DNA of 13,082 nucleotides from Gonium pectorale (lineage: Eukaryota; Chlorophyta; Chlorophyceae; Chlamydomonadales; Volvocaceae), in contig LSYV01000002.1 of NCBI GenBank assembly GCA_001584585.1, positions 2,887,980 to 2,901,061 on the forward strand, written 5' to 3'. The position numbers and the translations under genes are program-made. The notes beneath the pieces are model-generated. The model had not been told where the DNA came from and did no database searches. It worked only from the letters and a program-made list of their open reading frames with translations. This document shows positions 1 through 9,300 of this stretch, in pieces (the stretch's first letter is position 1; each line of letters starts with the position of its first letter).

Positions 1-2
1 GT

Positions 3-369
3 CCTGTCCGCCGCCGGCGGCCGCACTCAAGCTGTCGCTGGCGCGAAGGGCGCCGCTGCCGCCGCTGCGGCGGCGCACCCGCCGCCGCCGCTGCCCCGGG
101 CACGCCCGCGGCCGCCGCCACCACCCCGGCGGGCGCTGACGCGCTGGGCGGCTTGCAGCCGGGCGATGTGGCGGAGGCGGAGGTACTGGAGGTCAAGGCG
201 GGCGAGGGAGACGCGGCCGCAGCCGGCGGCGCCGCAGCGTGCTATGTGTGCCGTCTTGCTGTGGCGGGCGGGGGCAGCGTGCGCGCGCGGCTGGAGGCGG
301 CGCACCTGTCGGACCACCCGGCGGCGGTGGAGGCGCTGCGGGAGGCGGTGCGGCCCGGCAGCAAGCTGG
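3..369 (+). CDS. RRP5: RRP5 exon A (5'-partial): Ala/Pro linker and first half of S1 repeat a
   Basis: The secure part starts near 141-158, where the frame reads LGGLQPGDVAEAEVLEV, a typical S1 opening, and continues through VRARLEAAHLSDH to the donor g|gtgagc at 370. Upstream, the same frame is open but low-complexity. Short coding-like words lie in the other two frames (LKLSLA at 26-43, frame 2; an Ala run at ~46-75, frame 1), so the frame before about 100 is uncertain. Phase 1 at the donor. Confidence 0.75.
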
Positions 370-3300
370 GTGAGCGGCGCGTAGGGTGGGGTCGGGGGTA
401 GGGGGGGCGCGTTGTCTCCGCATGACCACACCCTCCTAGCCCTCGGCCTCGCGTTCGGCCTGAAAAGTAACGCACCGCCCGCACCACACCGCACCAAACC
501 GTACCACATCGCGCGCATGCCGCGTGCCCGTCCGATGGGCAACGCACCCACACCTCCCACACCACCCCCACTACCCACACCACACCGTCAGGCGTACATG
601 ACACCACGCCACACACACCACATCGCCCACGCCACCCTCACCACACTTTTCCTTTTCCACACCGCACTGCACCTCACCGCAACCCCCCACCCCACCCCCG
701 CAGGCCGCGTGCTGGTCCTGGAGCGCCTGGACGCGCAGCGCTGCGTGCGCATCAGCCGCAAGCCCGCGCTGCTGGCGGCTGCCGCGTCAGCGGGCGGCGG
801 CTCGCTGCCGCGCTCCTTTGACCAGGTGGCGGAGGGGGCGCTGCTGGCCGGCTACGTGGCGTCCGCCACACCCGACGCCGTCTACGTGCGCTTCCTGGGC
901 GGCCTCACGGGTGAGGGGGAAGCGGGCTTGGGGTGAGGTGGGGGGAAGGGCGGGGGTTCATTGGGTTTTCCAGGGGGAGGTGCGGGGGGCGGGGGGCTCT
1001 TCGGGTGCGGCCGAGCACAGGCACCCCCACCTGCCCGTCGGCTGTGCGTCGCTGTGCAGCAGTTGTGCGGGGGTGGGGGTGGGGGGCTTCAGCAAGGGAC
1101 CGCTGACCTACAAGCTAAGAGCTCTTCCCACCCCCCGGTCCCCCCGTCCCTGCCCCCTGCGCCCCTCCTCCCCACCAGGCCGCGCCGGCCTGCCGCAGCT
1201 GTCCGATGTGTTTGTGTCCAACCCTCGCTCGCTGTTCACGGAGGGCCAGACGGTGCGCTGCGTGGTGGCCACCGTGGACGCCGCCCGGCAGCGCTTTACG
1301 CTGCTGCTGCGGCCCTCCGCCACCGCCTCCTCGGACGGGGCGTACCTGCTGGGCTACTTCAGGTGGGGTGTGGGCGTGGGGGGGGTGGAGGGGAGGGGTG
1401 GCGCTTCTGGGGGGGTAGGGGGTAGTGTGTGTGGTGGGGGGGGGGGATGGGTGGGTGGAGGGGGGGGGAGGGGGGTATGCAGCCCGTGGGCGAGTTGGAC
1501 GCTGGAGGTGGGGGGCAGGCGGCAAAGGGTTTGGGAGGGATGGCGGGGCGACGGTTCCGTTGGTACAACGTGTCGGTGTGGCAAGGGCGCGACAAGAACG
1601 CGCTGGGGCGAGAGTCGGCGGCGAGGGCTATGTGGGAAACGGGACAAGGTGGCGGCGGTCCCGGACGAGGCAGAAGGCCTGTCTGCTGGGACCTGGGGGC
1701 ATGATGGGGCCTGTATGGGGAGAGCCGCAAGCACAGGGGCAGTGGGGAAGGGTCGGTGGTGCGCTGCGACGCCCCGGCGGCCCGGCGGGCCGAGCCCAAC
1801 TGCAGGTCTGGCAGGCAGGCCCCCATGTGCCTTGCTAGTGCGAGTGCGAGTGCGAGGCGGCCCGCCTAGCCTTCTCGCGCCCCGTCAAGTTCTTGATAAA
1901 CCTGCTTTCTAATCCTCCGGGTCCACGGCGGTTGGCCGTACCGTCGTGTGTGCATGATGTGCACGCAGGGAGCTGGCATTTGCGCAGTCGCTGCGGGCCG
2001 AGGCGGAGGGCGGGGGCGCCGGCGGGGACGCCGACCCCGCGGCGCTCTTCCCGCCGGGCGGCCTGGCGGGCGCCACCGTGCACGAAGTACGGGAGTACGG
2101 CATCGTGTGCGACATGGACGAGCACCCGGTAGGGAGGCGTGAGGGTTGGTGGGGCGCGCCACGGGGCGCCACAGCGCGGGGTGCAGTGTAGTTTGGTGGT
2201 CTGGTCATCGATGGGTCGATGGGTAACCAGATATGGTGGAGGAAGACGCCCACAGATGGCTCTGGCTGTTGCGACCAACTGGGTCGCCTGAGGTGCTGGA
2301 TTTACCAGTTGCCAGTGCAGGCACACGTGCCGCTCGGCTCCGTTTCTGGGTGTTGCTTACGCTCACACGTTTGCCGAACCGTTCGCTGGCCGCAGGACGT
2401 TGTGGGCCTTGTTCCCTCGAGCCACGTCGGACCCGTGGGTCAGTCGCCCGCGCTGGGCACCAAGCTGCGCGGCCGTGTGTTGGACGTGGTGGGGCACCAG
2501 GGGCTGGTGGAGCTGAGCCTCAAGCCGGAGCTGGTGGCAGCAGCGGAAGGGGCGGCCGCAAAGGCGGCCAAGGCGGCGGCCAAGAAGCTGAAGGTACGGC
2601 GCCGTTGTGCAACGGCGGCGATTAGGTTGGGGTGGAGCGTGGGCGGGGGAAGATAAGGCGCAGCAAGCATGTCGTCCTGGCCGCACTTACCGCCTTCACA
2701 CAAACCCCGACGACCCTACCCGACTGCCTTGGCGCCATGCACCCTGGCTCTTCTCCCGTCCGCGTGCCCGCAGGCCGGCGCCTCGGTGGAGGCGGTGGTG
2801 GAAGGCATCCGGCCCGGCGAGTACCTCATCCTGTCGCTGCCGACCCACGGGTCGGCCCTCGCCTACGCGGCCCTCACCGACTACAACACCCCGCGCGCCG
2901 ACCAAGTCCCGCGCACCTTCGAGCTGGGCCAGAAGCTAACCGCCACCGTCGCCGTGATGCCGCCGGAGGCACCCGCCGGCCGGATCCTGTGCTACGTGCC
3001 GCTGACGCGGAGCGCCGCCGCCGCTGGCGGCGGCGGCGCCAAGGAGCGCGGCCCCAAGGTGGACCTGACCCCCGGGTCGGTCATTGAGGCGGTGATCACC
3101 GGGATCCAACCGCATCAGTTGGACGTTAGCATCGGCGGCGGCAAGGCGGTTGGCCGGATTCACGTGACGGAGGTGCAGGACGTCGACGTAAGGGCCCTGC
3201 TGGCGGCGGGCGCCGCCGGCGCCGACTCGGGGCCGGCGGCTCGGCGGCGCCGCCACCCGCTAAGAAGGCCCGCAAGGGCGCCGCCGCGCCGGCCGACGGC

Positions 3301-6300
3301 GCACTCCCAGCGGCTGCAGCTCCCGCTGCCGTCAATCCCTTGGATGGGTTCCGCCTGCAGCAGACCGTTCAGGCGGTGGTGCTGGGGCGGCTGCAGGGAG
3401 CGGACGGCCACCGGCGCGGCGCGCTGGACCTGTCGCTCAGGCCGGGGCGGCTGGCCATTGCCAAGAAGGTACGGTTCAAAGTGCAAGGGAACGGTCGTGG
3501 CTGTGGCGCCGGCTGCGAACTTTGCTGCGCCATGCGCTGGCCGCTGCCAAGATGTCGGCTTGTCGGGTTGCCATGTGTTTTGTTGTTGTGCCGTCAAGTG
3601 CGAGTCTTCCCGCCCGGTCCTCTGACCCATGGGTCGCGGCGGAGTTTCTCACCGCACGAGAGCATGCGAGTCCAGGCGGCGCCCGCTCCCGTGTGCGGAC
3701 GGCCCCGCACCCCGTGGGTCCCGCGCCCGCGGCCGCGCCGCCCACATGCCTCCCCCCCGCGACAGACCGCGCCCAGGCGGTGCTGTCGTTGCCATCTGGG
3801 TTGGTTGGTTGGTTGGTTGGTATGCGTACCATGCCGCACGCATAGGGATGGCTCCACAATGGCTGTCAGTCCGTACGAAGATGTGAGCACATGGCATGAG
3901 GGGATGTCTCAAATTGCCTAACAGCGCTGCCGACGGCCAGCCAATGCTGTCGTGCGCCCCCGTGCGAGTCTTCCCGCCCGATCCCTGACCCGTGGGTCGC
4001 GGCGGAGTTTCTCACCGCACAAGAGCCACAGCCCCAGGGCAAGGCTGCGCCCGCAACCGACGCGAGGAAGGCTCCTATTGCGATGGGCCCCGCGCCCGCG
4101 GCCGTGCCGCCTACATCCACCCTCCACCCGCACGCAAGCCATGGGCGGCCCGTAGGACCTGACCTGCTTGCCACCATCTTGACGCCTCTTGATGTTCCAT
4201 GACGCCTCTTGATGTTCCTTGACGCCTCTTGATGTTCGTTGCGCAGGGCGAACACGGCCTAGCAGCTTCGCACCCAGGCCTCCTCTCCCTGCCCCTCCCA
4301 CACCCCACACCCCATCTTCCCCCGTCGCATCCCTCGGGGCCCCGCAGGGCGAGCCGCAGGTCCCGCCCGTTTCCCTGGGCGACCTGGTACCCGGCGAGCA
4401 GCTCCTCTGCTACGTGCTGGAGGCCGCCGAGGACGCGCTGTGGCTGGCGGCGGGTCCCGCCGTGCGCGGCCGCTGCGGCGCGCTGGACGCCACGCTGGAG
4501 CCCTCCGTCGCCGCCTCCCTCCACGCCGCCTTCCCGCCCGGCAAGCCCGTCGTGGCGCGCGTGCTGGCGGTCAGCGCGCGCAAGCACACGCTGGACCTGT
4601 CGCTGGTGGACGCGGGGAGCGGAACGACCCACGGGTCGGCGCCCGGCGCCGCGGCGCCGCCAGAGGGCGCGCTGGTGCTCGGCCGCGTTGTGGGCGCCGG
4701 CGGTGGCGGCGTGCGTGTGTCCCTGGGCGCCGGGCGGCCGGGCAAGGTGGCCCTGACGGACATACACGACGGCTGGGTGCCCGACGCGCTGGCCGGGGTG
4801 GCGGAGGGTGACTATGTGCGCGCGAGAGTGCTGGGGCGGGACGGGGAGGTGACGGTGCTGTCGCTGCGGGCCTCGCGAGGCGGCGCGCTGGCGCGGCCGC
4901 GGCCTGGCGCGGCCGACGGCGCCGCGCTGGTGGCGGCAGGCAAGGGCGCGGCGGCGAAAAAGGGAGGGCAGAAGGAGGCGGCTGCCGCGGCGGCGGCGGC
5001 GGTGGAGGAGGCCCCTGAGCTGCTGGATGGCAGCGAGCTGGCGGAGGGCTCGACGCTGCGCGGCTACGTGAAGCGCTGCGATGCCAAGGGCCTGTTTGTG
5101 GCGCTGGACAGGTGCGGGAGGCGGGTGGGGGCGCGGAGAGGGCAAGGCAGGCGGAGGCGACCATACCTTGGGGCCCAGTACCGTATTCGGCGACCGGCGC
5201 ATGGATTGGTGTAGCTGGCGACGCCGTCCCATGACACCTGCGACCCAAAAATGACGCTGGTTTACCTGGAGAGCCGTTGTCGGGACTGTCAGTCCCTCCT
5301 CTGGTCCCCTTGAGCAGGAGAATGCTGCTGGATGCCCAGCCCGTCCCCGTCAAACATGTAATGCCCTCAAACGCTCATCACGCCCACCCAACCATAATTC
5401 ATCGCCAAACCTATCTCCCCAACCCTCCTCACCCACATACCCCCCCATATCACGCAGGTACCGCGACGGCCGCATCAAGCTAGGCAACCTGTCGGACGGC
5501 TTCATCGCCGACCCCGCCGCCGCCTTCCCGCCCGGCATGCGGCTGGAGGCGCGGCTGCTCAAAAAATCGGACGATGGGCGGCTGGAGCTCACGCTGCGGT
5601 GAGCGCCGGGCGCCGCAAGAACGTGGGGTCCGCGTCATCCCCGTCGGTCTGGCTTAGCCCCCGGCTTAGAGCCGCAATCGACGCATATAATCCGGAGGGG
5701 TGCCAGGCGCCAGGACCCAAGGAGTGTTGGCCGCTCTGCCGAGTCCGCTGCACCGAGGGGTGTTCTGTGGTGGTCCCCACAGCCACAGCCCTTGACGCGG
5801 GTCGTGGGGACCGCCGTGGTCGAACGAATGGGCGCGAGTGTGGAACAATGTTTGCGGGATTCGAACAGCGGTGGGCAGATTGCGCTCTGACTGACGCGCT
5901 ACCGTGTGTGGCACAAACCCGCGCCCCGCTGCGCTCATCCCCCCTCGTCGTTGTTCATTCTCCTTTCCCTTCACCCCCCCCCCCCCGCGCAGCTCCTCCA
6001 CCCGCTCCTCGGGCCCCTCAGCCACCGCCGCCGACGCCAGCCTGGCGGAGCTGCGCGTGGGGCAGCTGCTGGACGGCCGCGTGCGGCGGGTGGAGAAGTA
6101 CGGCGTGTTCGTGGACCTGGGCGGGAGCGGGGGCGGCGGACCCGTGGGCCTGGCCCACATCAGCGAGCTGGCGGACGGGCCGGTCAAGGACATCCACGCG
6201 GCGTTCAAGGCCAAGCAGGTGCGTGCGCGCGACGGGCCGCTGCGAGGCGGGTCGGCCGGGGAGGGGGTTGGCGGGATGACGAGGCGGGTAGGAAGCCCGG

Positions 6301-9300
6301 TGTTAGGGCGGTGCTGGGGATTGCCGCGGATGGACCAGCTTGGGTGGATTTGTGGCGCTGGCGAGTCGGGGACCGCTCGTCCGCCTTAACTTGTCCGGAG
6401 GTCTTGCTCGCATGGTTGGCGTGGATGCGTCCAGCCCATATCCGCGTGCAGACCCTTTCCTTGTCGATCCAACGACTCCATGCGAGGCGGTCATCGCTCC
6501 GCTTGCCACCGGACTGAGTAACCCCTCCCACCAGCCCCCGTCTCACGCAAACCTGGGCTTCCAATCCGCCTTCTCATCAATTCCCCTAACTTGTTAGACC
6601 GTATTCCGCCGGCCCGCCCGGCGCCCGCAGGCCGTCCGATGCGTGGTGACCAAGATTGACCTGGAGGCGGGGCGCCTGTCGCTGTCGCTCAAGCCCTCCG
6701 CCGTCAAGGAGGCGGAGGCAGCGGAGGGGGCGGAGGGCGGCAAGGGCCGCGGTCCCAAGCGGCGGCGCGGCACCGACATCGACGACGAGATGGCCGAGGC
6801 GGCGGAGGCGGAGGGCCAGGTGCGGCCGGGGGCGCTGGGGCGGGATGGCGGTGGTGGTGGCGGCGGGCGGAGATACAGATCGTGCGTCGGGGTGCAGCGT
6901 AAACGGAATGCCATGCGGGTGGTAGTGGGTGTGTGTTGTGGGCGAGTGAGAGCGCCATGGCGTCACGCGGTGGTGTGCGGCGAAGGCTCTAGGATGTGTT
7001 CTTGCTGGGGCGGTGGCCGGGGTCCCTGAGGGGCATACGGAATGGTCGGGGCAGGCCGCGCCCCCTCCCCCGCTCGTCGTTCGTGCACACGGTCCCCCGG
7101 ACGGCTGTGCTCAATCCGTTCCCCCTTGCCGCCCGCCCGCCCTCCCCCGCGCTGGCGCCGCAGGACGGCTCGGAAGATGAGGAGGAGGACGGGGACGAGG
7201 CCAGCGGCAGCGAGGGCGAGGGCGAGGAGGAGGAGGAGGAGGAGGAGGAGGGCGGCAAGGCTGGCTCGCTGGACCCGGACGTTGCCGTGGACGACGTGGA
7301 TGTGTCGGACGCGGAGGAGGACGAGGAGGAGGAGGGTAGTGACCTGGAGATGGCCGACGAGGACGGGGACGATGATGACGAAGAGGAGGGAGAGGAGGAG
7401 GAGGAGGAGGAGGAGGCGGAGGGAGATGGGGCTGACGGCGCGGCGGCTGCTCTGACGAGGTCACGGCCGGGTGAGCGGTGGGGTGGGGGGTGGGGCGTTT
7501 GGGGGCGGGGAGTGTACGGTGCGGGCTGCGGCAACCGAGGCATCTTTGCGCGCCCGGCTGGCTGCCCCCACCCCGGTTCCACAGCGCTTGCAAAGGGGGG
7601 TAGGGGTGTACACGCCACCCCTTCCCCCCTTCCGCCCCCCACAGGCGGACGATGCCTGGATGCCCGCGCGTTGTAGTCAAAGCTGGGCCTGGCTCCCATT
7701 CTCCTTCCAACACGTTTCAATACTCGTTTCAAACCGCCCCTCCTCTCCCACGGGACAAACGCTGCTGGCTCCCAGCTCGTTATACATACCCTTTCTCCTC
7801 CAGCCCCCGTCTTTCACGGCCGATGCAGCTGGAGCCCAGCGTTCTCCCAGCAAACCATGCAAACCATGCAAACCATGCTTGTTTCAAACCCGCCTCTTCC
7901 GCCGGCGCAGGCACCACTTCGACGGGCGATCTCGACCTGAGCGCCCCATGGGGCGAGCTGCTGCTGGCGGATGACCCACGGGTGGGCCAGGCCGCCGCCG
8001 GGACGGGGCCGGCCGACGGCGCGGACGGCGAGGGCGCTGGCAAGCTGTCCAAGGGCCAGAAGAAGCGGCTCAAGGAGCAGCGAGAGAAGGAGATCCGGTG
8101 GGGCGGGGGATGTGGCGCGCGTGGGCCGCGGGGGCGGGCTTGCTGTGGGGAGCCCACAAGGGGTGGGCGCCAGCAGCTTTTGTCAGGTCCATACGGCAGG
8201 GTGACTAGGCGGCGGGCGGTGGCGTTTTTTGGTGGGCAATGAATGTACTGGGGTTCGCGGCTCATGCTTCTTCAGCTCCTCTCGACTGATACACGCAAAC
8301 CATCGCACGCCGCCACATCACACGCGCGCAGCTTGTGCGCGGCATGCCGTGCCTGCTTGTGCTCCTGTCATTGATCACTCAAAACCACTGCACCCCTTAC
8401 CAGCACTGCCCTCCATCCCGTCCGCCCCCCGCCGCAACCCCCCCCCTCCCCCCCCCCCGCACAAACCCTTTGCCCCCGCCCGCAGCGAGGCCGAGCTGGC
8501 ACGCCTGAGCGGCTCCTCCGCGCCCACCAGCGTGGCGGACTACGAGCGGCTGCTGCTGGCCTCCCCCAACAGCAGCTTTGTGTGGATCAAGCTCATGGCC
8601 ATGCACATCAGCCTGGGTGACGTGGAGGCGGCGCGCAAGACGGCGCAGCGGGCGCTCAGCACCATCTACTACCGGTGCGTGCGGCGCGGCAGCGGCAGGG
8701 GCAGGAGGAAGGAGGAGGGAGGGGCAGGAGGGGGGAGGAGGGAGGAAGGGGCAGGGGCAGGAGGAGGGAGGAGGGAGGAAGGGGCAGGGGCAGGAGGAGG
8801 GAGGAGGGAGGAAGGGGCAGGGGCAGGAGGAGGGAGGAGGGAGGAAGGGGCAGGGGCAGGAGCAGGAGGAAGGGGCAGGAGGAAGGAGGGGAGGAGAGGA
8901 GGGGAGGGCTGTAATGGGAGTGCCTCTCCTGGCGAGCTGGCATCCCTTGGCCCCCACGCCACGCAGGCCGCGCCGTAGCGCAGATCGCTGCCCCAATCCA
9001 CCTCCTTACCCCACCGACTGCGTAGCTCCCCGCCCACCCCGCCCCCTCGGCCGCCCCTCCCCGCACGCAACCTCCCTCCCCCGCCCTCACGCAGCGAGGA
9101 GGGCGAGAAGTTCAACGTGTGGGTGGCGTGGCTCAACCTGGAGACCGCCTACGGCACGCAGCCCTCCCCCGACGAGGCCGCCATGGCGCTGCTGCGGCGG
9201 GCGCTGCAGGCCACCGACCCCAAGAAGATGTACCTGGCAGCGCTGGGTGAGGGGCGGGGCGAGGGGGGGAAAAGGCGGCCGCAAGCCCGCCCTGCTACGG

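Larger units (their letters stand above)
3469..4347 (+). other. Intron G-H (879 bases), the largest, rich in repeats
   Basis: gtacgg..ccccgcag. It contains a diverged direct duplication (3599-3760 and 3963-4130), a TTGG microsatellite, a 3 x 20-base tandem repeat and two GACCC-NN-GGGTC palindromes. No coding potential related to RRP5 or another known protein is seen. It is probably enlarged by transposed or duplicated DNA. Confidence 0.85.
2430..4637. repeat. Six copies of spaced palindrome GACCC-NN-GGGTC
   Basis: Exact copies at 2430-2441, 2842-2853, 3067-3078, 3624-3635, 3987-3998 and 4626-4637. Four are inside exons and two inside the intron G-H duplication. Arms extend to 7 bp at 2842 (CCGACCC..GGGTCGG). 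Degenerate relatives occur near 6137 and 7973. Function unknown. Confidence 0.7.
5599..5992 (+). other. Intron I-J (394 bases) with antisense SINE-like segment
   Basis: gtgagc..cccgcgcag. It contains a degenerate tRNA-like sequence on the - strand (5850-5925), a long-armed inverted repeat (5769-5815) and a run of about 14 C before the acceptor. Confidence 0.85.
7471..7910 (+). other. Intron L-M (440 bases) with a decoy acceptor
   Basis: gtgagc..gccggcgcag. Contains a strong pyrimidine tract and acag at 7641-7644, which would give an early stop. It also holds a 32-base sequence shared with intron O-P (7749-7780) and a 3 x 9-base tandem repeat. Confidence 0.85.

Noticed and set aside
153..158. 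ttgcag as a splice acceptor starting the first exon at 159
   Set aside because: It lacks the pyrimidine tract of the other acceptors, and the upstream Ala/Pro/Gly frame plus LGGLQ fit an S1 linker. Not fully excluded.
818..1912. 364-residue + strand open frame
   Set aside because: It starts in the wrong frame of exon B and reads through introns. Only the part in exon C is real RRP5 coding.
3309..3360. Alternative acceptors cccag (3310), ctgcag (3319) and ctgcag (3360) for the short RRP5 intron
   Set aside because: The first two give the wrong phase after the 3187 donor. The third keeps phase but removes the conserved NPLDGFRL block.
4111..5232. 373-residue open frame on the - strand
   Set aside because: It is a GC-rich shadow of RRP5 exon H and intron sequence, is Arg/His/Pro-rich with no domain, and the + frame has clear S1 repeats.
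5683..5690. catataat as a TATA box
   Set aside because: It lies inside a well-defined intron with no downstream gene start.
6989..7732. - strand open frame rich in Ser
   Set aside because: It is the complement of the GAG repeats that encode the acidic hinge, so the Ser runs are an artefact.
7879..7891. B-box-like gtttcaaaccc on the + strand
   Set aside because: It has no convincing A box at the right distance and overlaps the tail of a 9-base tandem repeat.
8728..8859. CRISPR-like array
   Set aside because: Units are directly contiguous without unique spacers, in a nuclear intron. This is a minisatellite.
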